64,000 bases of DNA from Xylophilus ampelinus (GTDB taxonomy: Bacteria > Pseudomonadota > Gammaproteobacteria > Burkholderiales > Burkholderiaceae_C), in contig NZ_CABFMN010000117.1 in NCBI RefSeq assembly GCF_901875635.1, positions 62,001 to 126,000 of the forward strand, read 5' to 3'. The notes beneath the pieces are model-generated. The model ran no database searches, had not been told where the DNA came from, and saw only the letters and a list, made by a program, of their open reading frames with translations. The position numbers were made by a program, and so were the translations under genes. This document shows, piece after piece, positions 46,968 through 54,429 of the stretch (position 1 is its first letter; each line of letters starts with the position of its first letter).

Positions 46968-47058
46968 GCCACCATGGTAGGCTGGTATCGAACCCACCTC
47001 GCGTCTTCGTCGCCGCACGGCGCAGTCCCGGAGCGCGACCGCAAGGAGACATCCCGCG

Positions 47059-48999
47059 TTGACATCCCGACCGCCGCGCAACCCGACTCGCCCCCCCGCA
47101 TCACGGACGGCCGCACCTCGCCGCATCGAGGACTACGCCCTCATCAGTTCCACCCACAGTGCCGCGCTCGTTCACCGAGAAGGCAGCATCGACTGGCTGT
47201 GTCTGCCCCGCTTCGACGCCGCCGCCATGTTCGCCAGACTGCTGGGCGACGAGCGCAACGGCCACTGGACCCTGCGTGCCCGCCACGCAAAGGCACATGT
47301 CACGCGGCGCTACCTGCCGGGCACGATGGTGCTGGAAACCACCTGGCAGACGCCGCAGGGCACGGCGACGGTGATCGACTTCATGCCGCAGCCCTCGCGC
47401 GACGGCACGCACGAAGTGGTGCGCATCGTGCGCGGCGTGCGGGGCACCGTGGACCTGCGCACGGAACTGCGCATCCGCTTCAACTACGGCGAGTGGGTGC
47501 CGTGGGTGCAGCGGGTCGACGGCGCGCTCCACGCGGTGGCCGGCCCGGATGCGGTGCGCATCACGGCCGGCGTGCCCCTGGTCAACGAAGACTTCGCCAG
47601 CTGCGCCGAGTTCTCGGTCACCGCGGGGCAGTCGATGGCCTTCGCGCTGGAGTGGTTCCCCTCGCACGAACGGCCACCGATCACGCGCGACGCCTATTCG
47701 CTGCTCGAACACACCACGCGCCGCTGGCGCGCCTGGAGCGAGCACTGCGGCTACCGCGGCGAGTACCGGGAAGTGGTGGAGCGCTCGCTGCTCACGCTCA
47801 AGGCGCTGACCTACGCGCCCACCGGCGGCATCGTGGCGGCGCCCACCACCTCGCTGCCCGAGCAGCCCGGCGGCGCGCGCAACTGGGACTACCGCTTCTG
47901 CTGGCTGCGCGACGCCGCGCTCACGCTCTATGCACTGATCGGTTCGGGCTACCTCGACGAGGCCAGCGAGTGGCGCTGGTGGCTGATGCGCGCGGTGGGC
48001 GGCTCGCCTGAGGACCTGCAGATCATGTACGGCCTGCACGGCGAACGCGTGCTCAACGAGTTCGAGCTCGACTGGCTGGCCGGCTTCGAAGGCAGCCGGC
48101 CGGTGCGCGTGGGCAACGGCGCGCACGTGCAGCGCCAACTCGACGTGTACGGCTCGGTGATCGCCGCCTTCCATGCCTCGCGCAAGGCGGGCCTCGCGGA
48201 CATGGACAAGGTCTGGCCGCTGGAACGCGCGATCGCGCGCCAGCTCACCACGCTCTGGCGCGAGCCCGACAGCAGCCTGTGGGAGGTGCGCGGCGAGCCG
48301 CGCCATTTCGTGCACTCCAAGATCATGTGCTGGCTGGCCTTCGACCGCATGATCTCGAGCGCCGAGCACTTCGGCCTCGACGGCCCGGTCGACGACTGGC
48401 GCAAGACACGCGATGCCATCCGTGCCGACGTGCTGGCGAAGGGCTACGACGCGGCAAGCAACTCCTTCGTGCAGTACTACGGCGCCGACACGGTCGATGC
48501 GGCACTGCTGCTCATCCCGCTGATCGGCTTCCTGCCGATCCACGACGCGCGGGTGCAGGGCACGATCGCGCGCATCGAGCGAGAACTGATCTCCGGCGGC
48601 CTGGTGTACCGCTACCGCACCGAGCTGGGCGTGGACGGCCTGGCGGGCGGCGAAGGTGCCTTCCTGGCCTGCAGCTTCTGGCTGGTGAACGTGTACGCGG
48701 CCATGGGCCGGCTGCGCAAGGCCCGCGCGCTCTTCAAGCGACTGCTGGCACTGGGCAACGACCTGGGCCTCTTCGCCGAAGAGTACGACCCCGCCAGCGG
48801 CCGGCAGCTGGGCAATTTCCCGCAGGCCTTCTCGCACATCGGCCTCATCAACAGCGCGCATGCCATCACGCTGGCGGTGGGCGGCGTGTGGGAGCTCGCC
48901 GACATGGACGGCCACGGGCCTGAACATCTGCCGAAGGCCCTGCGCCAGAACGCGAAGGCGAAGGCGAAGGCGCGGTCGTCGCGCAAGCCGCGTCAGTAG
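47059..48999 (+). CDS. Glycoside hydrolase family 15 protein (glucoamylase/trehalase-like)
   Basis: This 646-residue protein has the bacterial GH15 layout: an N-terminal super-sandwich domain (from IEDYALISSTHSAALVHREGSIDWLCLPRF) and a C-terminal (alpha/alpha)6 barrel with the region GGARNWDYRFCWLRDAALTLYAL. It closes with FLACSFWLVNVYAAMGR, which fits the catalytic acid region, and SHIGLINSAHAITLA. Such proteins hydrolyse alpha-1,4-glucans or trehalose. The start is TTG at 47059, backed by AAGGAGA ten bases upstream; no ATG in frame lies near. No signal peptide, so it acts in the cytoplasm. It overlaps the convergent FAD monooxygenase gene by 7 bp. Confidence 0.85.
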   Translation: MTSRPPRNPTRPPASRTAAPRRIEDYALISSTHSAALVHREGSIDWLCLPRFDAAAMFARLLGDERNGHWTLRARHAKAHVTRRYLPGTMVLETTWQTPQGTATVIDFMPQPSRDGTHEVVRIVRGVRGTVDLRTELRIRFNYGEWVPWVQRVDGALHAVAGPDAVRITAGVPLVNEDFASCAEFSVTAGQSMAFALEWFPSHERPPITRDAYSLLEHTTRRWRAWSEHCGYRGEYREVVERSLLTLKALTYAPTGGIVAAPTTSLPEQPGGARNWDYRFCWLRDAALTLYALIGSGYLDEASEWRWWLMRAVGGSPEDLQIMYGLHGERVLNEFELDWLAGFEGSRPVRVGNGAHVQRQLDVYGSVIAAFHASRKAGLADMDKVWPLERAIARQLTTLWREPDSSLWEVRGEPRHFVHSKIMCWLAFDRMISSAEHFGLDGPVDDWRKTRDAIRADVLAKGYDAASNSFVQYYGADTVDAALLLIPLIGFLPIHDARVQGTIARIERELISGGLVYRYRTELGVDGLAGGEGAFLACSFWLVNVYAAMGRLRKARALFKRLLALGNDLGLFAEEYDPASGRQLGNFPQAFSHIGLINSAHAITLAVGGVWELADMDGHGPEHLPKALRQNAKAKAKARSSRKPRQ

Positions 49000-50237
49000 C
49001 CCTTCGCGCGCTCCGGCCGCACGCCCACGCCCACCGCATAGGCCGGAAGGCCCTGCAATGCCGGGACGCGCTGCAACAGCTTCACCGGCCACGGCAGCCG
49101 CAGCGGCGCGGGCTGGCCCGCGCTGCGCAGGACGGGCGTCAGCAAGCGGTTCTGAACCGCGACCTGCACCGCCTGGGTGAGCCGCGCGGGCAGCATGCGT
49201 CGCGCCTGCACCTTCGCGAGCAAGGGCGTCAGTTCGGCCTGCGACACCGCCGGCGCGGCCAGCGCCCTTCGCAGCAGGTTCGCCGTGGCCACGGCGTCCT
49301 GCACCGCCAGGTTGATGCCCACGCCGCCGATGGGCGACATGGCGTGGGCCGCGTCACCGATGCACAGCAGGCCGGGCTTGCACCAGGTGTCGAGGCGGTC
49401 CACCGTCACGCTGAGCAGCTTCACGTCGTCCCAGCGCGCGATCTCGTGCATCCGCCCGGCCAACGGCGGCGCCGCGCGGGCCACGGCCTCGCGGAAGGCA
49501 TCGAGCCCGCGCGAACGCAGGGCATCGATACCGCCCTTGGCGATGACGTAGGCGCACTGCCAGTAGTCGCGACGGTCGATCATGGCCAGGAAGTGGCCGG
49601 CGTCGACGAAGCCGCCACTCTCGTTGTCGTCCGTCGGCGCCTTCGACAGGCGCATCCACAGCACGTCGATGGGGGCGCCGATGTCGCGCACCTGCAGCCC
49701 CGCCGCGCCACGCAGGACGGACCGGCGCCCGTCGCAGGCGACGACGAGGTCGGCCCGGATGCGCAGATCGCCTTCAAGGTCACGGGCCTGCACGCCCACG
49801 ACGCGGCCCTCTTCCTCGATCACGTCGGTGCCCTCCGTGCGCAGCAGCAGGCGGAAATGGGGACTGCGCTCGGCCTCATCGCGCAGGAAGTCGAGGAACT
49901 CCCATTGCGGCATGAGTGCGATGAAGCGGCAGGGCATCGAGCGCAAGCGGTCGAAGTCGGCCAAACGCACACGCTCGCCGGAGACGGTGGCGTGCAGACG
50001 GCGCACCTGGTCGTGCGGACGCGCCAGGAAGGCATCGAGCAGGCCCAGGTCGGCCATCACCTGCAGGGTCGACGGATGGACGGTGTCGCCGCGGAAGTCG
50101 CGCAGGAAGTCGGCATGCTTCTCCAGCACCGTCACGTCGACGCCTGCACGCACGAGCAGCAGGGCGAGCATCAACCCTGCAGGTCCACCGCCGACGATGC
50201 AGCAGCGGGTGCGCAGGCTTCGCAAAGGATCGGACAC
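48993..50237 (-). CDS. FAD-dependent aromatic monooxygenase-like oxidoreductase
   Basis: This 414-residue flavoprotein has the dinucleotide-binding motif CCIVGGGPAGLMLALLLVRAG at the N-terminus and DLVVACDGRRSVLRGAAGL (DG motif) in the middle. The GD motif GLLCIGDAAHAMSPIGGVGINLAVQDAV follows near residue 290, so it belongs to the UbiH/PHBH-like class A group that hydroxylates aromatics. The GTG at 50237 has the strong site AAGGAG 6 bp ahead, whereas the in-frame ATG at 50255 has none; the GTG is the better start. Substrate unknown. Its stop overlaps the GH15 stop on the other strand. Confidence 0.82.
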   Translation of the reverse strand: MSDPLRSLRTRCCIVGGGPAGLMLALLLVRAGVDVTVLEKHADFLRDFRGDTVHPSTLQVMADLGLLDAFLARPHDQVRRLHATVSGERVRLADFDRLRSMPCRFIALMPQWEFLDFLRDEAERSPHFRLLLRTEGTDVIEEEGRVVGVQARDLEGDLRIRADLVVACDGRRSVLRGAAGLQVRDIGAPIDVLWMRLSKAPTDDNESGGFVDAGHFLAMIDRRDYWQCAYVIAKGGIDALRSRGLDAFREAVARAAPPLAGRMHEIARWDDVKLLSVTVDRLDTWCKPGLLCIGDAAHAMSPIGGVGINLAVQDAVATANLLRRALAAPAVSQAELTPLLAKVQARRMLPARLTQAVQVAVQNRLLTPVLRSAGQPAPLRLPWPVKLLQRVPALQGLPAYAVGVGVRPERAKGY

Positions 50238-50286
50238 GGGGCGCTCCTTGGCCACGGTGGACAGCCGCAGCCTTGGGCGCGGTTAT

Positions 50287-50345
50287 AGGTCAAATCGGCC
50301 CGCGGCGCCCGCGCAACGTGAACATGCAGCTATGGTATCGATAGC
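50287..50345 (-). repeat. Palindromic REP-like element, copy 7
   Basis: Read on the minus strand: GCTATCGATACCATAGCT, then GCATGTTCACGTTGCGCGGG and GCCGCGGGCCGATTTGACC. It lies in the upstream region of dodecin. Confidence 0.8.
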
Positions 50346-50461
50346 ACTGGGCGGCTGTGCACGTGGCGATGGACGACGATGGCGCGGGGTGCGCCCCGAT
50401 GCGCGCGATGGAGCGGATACCTAGGATGGGCCCATCCTTTTTTTTGATCCAGGAGCACTCC

Positions 50462-50668
50462 ATGAGCCACCATGTCTACAAGATCCTCGAACTCACGGGC
50501 TCCTCGCCCACCGGCAGCGACGATGCGGTGCAGCGCGCCATCGCCAAGGCGAGCGAAACGGTACGCAACATCCAGTGGTTCGAGGTGGTCGAGACGCGCG
50601 GGCACGTGAGCGACGGCAAGGTCGCCCATTGGCAGGTCACGCTGAAGGCGGGCTTCACGCTCGAGTGA
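50462..50668 (+). CDS. Dodecin, flavin-binding small protein
   Basis: This 68-residue protein has the dodecin pattern: [29 protein letters not shown], then the flavin-sandwiching tryptophan in [16 protein letters not shown] and the end [13 protein letters not shown]. Dodecins form hollow 12-mers that store or buffer riboflavin-type flavins. The ATG at 50462 has CAGGAGC at a good distance. A GC-rich repeat element lies in its upstream region. Confidence 0.9.
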   Translation: MSHHVYKILELTGSSPTGSDDAVQRAIAKASETVRNIQWFEVVETRGHVSDGKVAHWQVTLKAGFTLE

Positions 50669-50695
50669 ACAGCCCGCCCCGCCGCGTCCGCCCGG

Positions 50696-50911
50696 TCAGT
50701 CCGGGGCCTGGACGACGCGGGCGCTTTCCTCGTCGGCGAGCACGTTGTCGGCGTCCAGCTCGCTGGCTTCGCTGAGGTCCAGGCCGGACTCGGCGAGCTC
50801 CTCCTCGGGGGTCTCGTCATCGTCGACGGCGGCGGCTTCGTCGACAGGCAGGTCGTCGACCTCGTCGTCGATGGCCGGATCGGGAACGCGGGCGCTGGGC
50901 TGGACGTGCAT
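50696..50911 (-). CDS. Small acidic protein of unknown function
   Basis: This 71-residue protein is strongly acidic: DDEVDDLPVDEAAAVDDDET followed by PEEELAESGLDLSEAS, with hardly any lysine or arginine. I recognise no domain. It is considered a real gene because the ATG at 50911 is preceded by AGGAGTTCCTC, a strong ribosome site, and the codon use fits the genome. The low-complexity, charged composition suggests a flexible or binding protein. It faces dodecin convergently, 27 bp away. Confidence 0.55.
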   Translation of the reverse strand: MHVQPSARVPDPAIDDEVDDLPVDEAAAVDDDETPEEELAESGLDLSEASELDADNVLADEESARVVQAPD

Positions 50912-51052
50912 GAGGAACTCCTGGACGATCGGAACGCCGGGGCGCGGTGGCCCGAGGCAGGCCCGATGGTGAACCCGTCGCGCCCGGCCCGCCACGGGAA
51001 TCCACCGACCCGTGGGGGACATGTCGGCGGCCCTTGACGGACGGCCCGTTTT

Positions 51053-51946
51053 TCAGTGCTTGTGGTCCTCGTGCTGCTCGGCCTGCTCGTGGTCGTGCCC
51101 ATGCGCGTGGTCGTGCCCTTCGCCCTCGTGGGCCAGCCGGCTCACCGCCGTCACCAGCACGATGCCCGCCACCAGCCAGGCGATCTGGGTCAGGGTCTGC
51201 CGCGCCGACAGCCGGCGCTGCAGTTGCGGGATGAGATCGGCCAGCGCCACGTAGACGAAGCTGCTCCCCGCCACCACGAGGAAGTACGGCAGGAAGCCCG
51301 CCAGCCGCTCCACCAGCCACCAGCCCGCCAGGCCGCCGAGCGCCGTCATGGTGCCCGCCAGCGAGACCTTGACCAGCGCGGCGCGCGGGTTGGCCGAGCT
51401 CTGCCGCAGCACCACCAGGTCGCCGATGTGGTGCGGCACCTCGTGGGCCAGCACCGCCACCGCCGCCAGCACGCCCAGCCGCATGTCGGCGATGAAGGCC
51501 GACGCGATCAGCACGCCGTCGCCGAAGCAATGCACGCTGTCCCCGGTCAACACGGTCCAGCCGCCAGCCGCTCGCGGCCGCTCGGGGTGCGCATGGTCGT
51601 GGCCGTGCGCGGCGTGGTCGTGCGCGTGGCCATGCCCGTGGTGGTGGTGGTGCTCATGCCCGTGGTGCCAGAGCTCCGCTTTGTCGAGCAGGAAGAAGAA
51701 CACCAGGCCGAAGAGCAGCACGGCGAACAGGACGCCCGGCTCGATCCGGCTCTCGAAGGCCTCCGGCAGCAAGTGCATGAAGGCGGTGGCCAGCAGGGCG
51801 CCGGCCGCCAGGCTCAGGAGGTACTGGGGGCCGTGCCCGCCGTCGCCCGGCGCGCCGCGCACGCCCAGGCGCAGCAAGGCCGCCGCCACCCACACACTGC
51901 CGATGCCCGCGAGCAGCGTCGCGGCGAGAATTGCTATCAAAGTCAT
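51053..51946 (-). CDS. ZIP family metal transporter
   Basis: This 297-residue membrane protein has eight or so helices and a very histidine-rich cytoplasmic loop (about residues 93-122: HHGHEHHHHHGHGHAHDH) and a second histidine cluster at its C-terminus. The ZIP metal site lies in helix IV-V: DSVHCFGDGVLIASAF and AVLAHEVPHHIGDLVVL. Members carry zinc or iron into the cytoplasm. The first six codons (MTLIAI) and the start lie inside a palindromic repeat, so the true N-terminus may be recent. Metal specificity not assignable. No strong ribosome site is visible in the repeat. Confidence 0.88.
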   Translation of the reverse strand: MTLIAILAATLLAGIGSVWVAAALLRLGVRGAPGDGGHGPQYLLSLAAGALLATAFMHLLPEAFESRIEPGVLFAVLLFGLVFFFLLDKAELWHHGHEHHHHHGHGHAHDHAAHGHDHAHPERPRAAGGWTVLTGDSVHCFGDGVLIASAFIADMRLGVLAAVAVLAHEVPHHIGDLVVLRQSSANPRAALVKVSLAGTMTALGGLAGWWLVERLAGFLPYFLVVAGSSFVYVALADLIPQLQRRLSARQTLTQIAWLVAGIVLVTAVSRLAHEGEGHDHAHGHDHEQAEQHEDHKH

Positions 51947-51996
51947 AGCTGGTTGCGCAATCAGGACGGGCGCTGGAGCCCGATTTCATTCACAAA
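51933..51996 (+). repeat. Palindromic REP-like element, copy 8, overlapping the ZIP gene start
   Basis: GCTATCAAAGTCATAGCT, then GGTTGCGCAATCAGGACGGG, CGCTGGAGCCCGATTTCATT. The ZIP transporter's ATG (51944-51946 on the minus strand) sits in the palindrome. Confidence 0.88.
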
Positions 51997-52024
51997 AAAG
52001 AACAGCCGCCCCGAAGGACGGCTG
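51994..52024 (-). terminator. Rho-independent terminator of the dienelactone hydrolase gene
   Basis: On the minus strand: stem CAGCCGTCC / GGGGCGGCTG with loop TTC, followed by TTCTTTTTT. It is 42 bp beyond the gene's stop. Confidence 0.8.
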
Positions 52025-52065
52025 CATTCTGACGGCTGGCTTCCCGTTGCGCTGGAGCCGGAACT

Positions 52066-52962
52066 TCAGGCCACGCCGTGCTGCTTGAACCAGGCCAGGG
52101 CGCGCTTCCAGCCGTCCTCGGCCGCGCTCTGGAGGTAGCTCGGACGGTAGTCGGCATGGAAGGCGTGGCCCGCTTCGGGGTACACGACGAACTGGGAAGC
52201 CTTGGCCGCCGGGGTGCCGGTGGCCAGTGCCGCTTTCATCTTATCGACCGTGTCAAGGGGGATGCCCTGGTCTTTTCCGCCGTACAGGCCCAGGACCGGC
52301 GCCTGCAGGCTGGCGGCAACGTCGATCGGGTGCTTGGGCGTGTTCTCGCTGGCCTGGCCGACCAGCCGGCCGTACCACGCCACGCCGGCCTTCACCTTGC
52401 CGGTGGCGGCGTAGAGCCAGACGATGCGCCCGCCCCAGCAGAAGCCGGTGATGCCGGCCCGCGCCGTGTCGCCGCCATTGGCCTTGGCCCAGGCCAGCGC
52501 GCCGTCGAGGTCGCCCATGACCTGCGCGTCCGGCACCTTGGACACCAGTTCGGCCTGCAGCTTCGGGATGTCGGTGTAGCCCTTCGGATCGCCCTGGCGC
52601 GCATACAGCTCGGGCGCGATGGCCAGGTAGCCCAGCTTGGCGAAACGCCGGCAGGTGTCGGCGATGTATTCGTGCACGCCGAAGATCTCCTGGATGACCA
52701 GGATCACCGGCAGCCCGGTCTTGCCCGCCGGTGCCGCGGCGTAGGCCGGCACCTCGAAGCCGTTGACCGTGTACTTGATCGGGCCGGCCTTCAGGCCTTC
52801 GTCCGAGGTCTTGATGGCCGTCTGCGCGGCGATCGGCAAGGTGGCGGCCGCGTAGCCCACACCCAGGGCCGCCTTGATCGCGGTGCGGCGCGTGGCACCG
52901 GCTTCGGTGCTGTCGCCGGGCCGCAGGGAGTCGAAGTCGCGTTTCAGGTCGTCGTCGCGCAT
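52066..52962 (-). CDS. Dienelactone hydrolase family protein
   Basis: This 298-residue alpha/beta hydrolase has a twin-arginine-like leader (ATRRTAIKAALGVGYAAATLPIAAQ) and the dienelactone hydrolase motifs: nucleophile cysteine in AGITGFCWGGRIVWLYAA, aspartate in LYGGKDQGIPLDTVDK and histidine in YPEAGHAFHADYRPSY, with the classic VILVIQEIFGVHEYI at the start. It hydrolyses lactones or esters, possibly outside the cytoplasm given the leader, unlike cytoplasmic ClcD. The terminator at 51994 ends its transcript. Confidence 0.88.
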   Translation of the reverse strand: MRDDDLKRDFDSLRPGDSTEAGATRRTAIKAALGVGYAAATLPIAAQTAIKTSDEGLKAGPIKYTVNGFEVPAYAAAPAGKTGLPVILVIQEIFGVHEYIADTCRRFAKLGYLAIAPELYARQGDPKGYTDIPKLQAELVSKVPDAQVMGDLDGALAWAKANGGDTARAGITGFCWGGRIVWLYAATGKVKAGVAWYGRLVGQASENTPKHPIDVAASLQAPVLGLYGGKDQGIPLDTVDKMKAALATGTPAAKASQFVVYPEAGHAFHADYRPSYLQSAAEDGWKRALAWFKQHGVA

Positions 52963-53089
52963 GAGAGCAAGCTCCTGGGGTGGATGGAAGGAGCCGGCAG
53001 TCTATCGATGGCCCATGAAGCCGCCGCGCGGCCGCGCACGATGCCACTGCGCAACGGGTGGGCATGCGCGCGGCGCGTGCCCGGAGCCG

Positions 53090-54394
53090 CTAGCGCGCCG
53101 CCACCTTGCCCTGGGCGATGTCCATCACCATTCGGGTCACGAGGTACAGCCGAGGCTCGATCGAGTCGATGAGCACGTACTCCGCATCGGCCGAGTGTGC
53201 GCCGAAGCCCTGCAGCCCGAAGCGCTCGACCACGGCCGCCTTGCCGGACAGGCCCGCGAAGGCCGCGTCGGTGCCGCCGCCGGCCACCTTGTCGTCGGCG
53301 CCGAGCTTGCGGCCCATCTCCTCGTAGATCGACTGAGCGTGCTTCGCCATCGCCAGCGACGCGGGGTTCGATTCGAGCGGCGGGCGGCGGCGCTCGAACT
53401 TCGCCTCGACCTTGGCTTCGGGGATGAGCTGCTTCTTCACGCGCTCGGCGATGGCGCGCTCCACGCGGTCGTAGTCGGACACCTTGGTGACGCGCACGTC
53501 GGCCATGGCCGTGGCCGTCGCAGGGATCACGTTGCGGTTGTTGCCGGCCTGGCCGACGGTCCAGTTCATCTTCAGGCCCGTGGCCGGGTCGGACAGGTCG
53601 CGCATCTGCAGCACCTGGTGCGCCATCTCGTAGAAGGCGTTGACGCCGCGCTCGGGCGCCGATCCCGCGTGCGAGGCCTTGCCCTGCACCTTCAGCGACA
53701 CGGCGCCGATGCCCGCCGTGGCCAGCGAGAGTTTGTCCTCGGCCACCGACGCGCCTTCGTGCGACAGCACCGCATCGTGCTCGCTCGCCAGCTTGGTGAT
53801 GAGCGCGCGCGAGCCCGGCGAGCTGATCTCCTCGTCGCCGTTGATGAGCACCGTGAGCTGACCGTAGTCCTTGAAGCCCAGCTTCTGCAGCATGGCCACC
53901 GCATGCAGGATGACGGCGATGCCCTGTTTGTCGTCCGCGATGCCCAGGCCATAAGCCTTGTCCCCATCGATGCGGAAGGGCTGCTTCGCGCCCATGCCGA
54001 CCTGGTACACGGTGTCCATGTGGGCGATGAGCATGATCTTCTTCGTGCCGGTGCCGGTGAAGGTGGCCTTGACCATCTTGCCGATCTTCTCGGGCGTGTC
54101 TTCCATGCGGTAGACCTCGGGCGAGGCCGGGCTGCCGGGCTCGATCAGTTCCACCTGGCCGCCGAGCGCCTTCAGCCGGTCGGCGATGAGGTTGGCGATC
54201 TTGTCCAGGCCTTCGAGGTCGCGGCTGCCCGATTCGATGCCGACGAGCTGCGACAGGGAGTCGAGCAAAGGCTGCTTCTGCTCGGCCGCGAGCGCGGCGA
54301 TGCGGGCATCGGGGGCGGCCAGCGCAGCGCCGGCGGTCGCTCCCAGGACGCAAGACAGTGCCAGGACGCGGAGCGTGGTTCGGAGTCGATTCAT
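53090..54394 (-). CDS. M20 family metallopeptidase (glutamate carboxypeptidase type)
   Basis: This 434-residue protein has a signal peptide ending in AALAAPD and the M20 fold. Metal ligands are in MLIAHMDTVYQVG (His, Asp), GLGIADDKQGIAV (Asp), NGDEEISSPGSRA (catalytic and bridging glutamates) and AGGGTDAAFAGLSG (C-terminal site). The lid domain spans the middle. The closest well-known relative is the Pseudomonas glutamate carboxypeptidase (CPG2). It likely removes C-terminal glutamate or similar residues from peptides or N-acyl compounds in the periplasm. It precedes polA by 35 bp on the same strand side but is read after it. Confidence 0.88.
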   Translation of the reverse strand: MNRLRTTLRVLALSCVLGATAGAALAAPDARIAALAAEQKQPLLDSLSQLVGIESGSRDLEGLDKIANLIADRLKALGGQVELIEPGSPASPEVYRMEDTPEKIGKMVKATFTGTGTKKIMLIAHMDTVYQVGMGAKQPFRIDGDKAYGLGIADDKQGIAVILHAVAMLQKLGFKDYGQLTVLINGDEEISSPGSRALITKLASEHDAVLSHEGASVAEDKLSLATAGIGAVSLKVQGKASHAGSAPERGVNAFYEMAHQVLQMRDLSDPATGLKMNWTVGQAGNNRNVIPATATAMADVRVTKVSDYDRVERAIAERVKKQLIPEAKVEAKFERRRPPLESNPASLAMAKHAQSIYEEMGRKLGADDKVAGGGTDAAFAGLSGKAAVVERFGLQGFGAHSADAEYVLIDSIEPRLYLVTRMVMDIAQGKVAAR

Positions 54395-54429
54395 CAGAGA
54401 GGGATTCCTTGCAGTGAGTGGAAGAGCAT

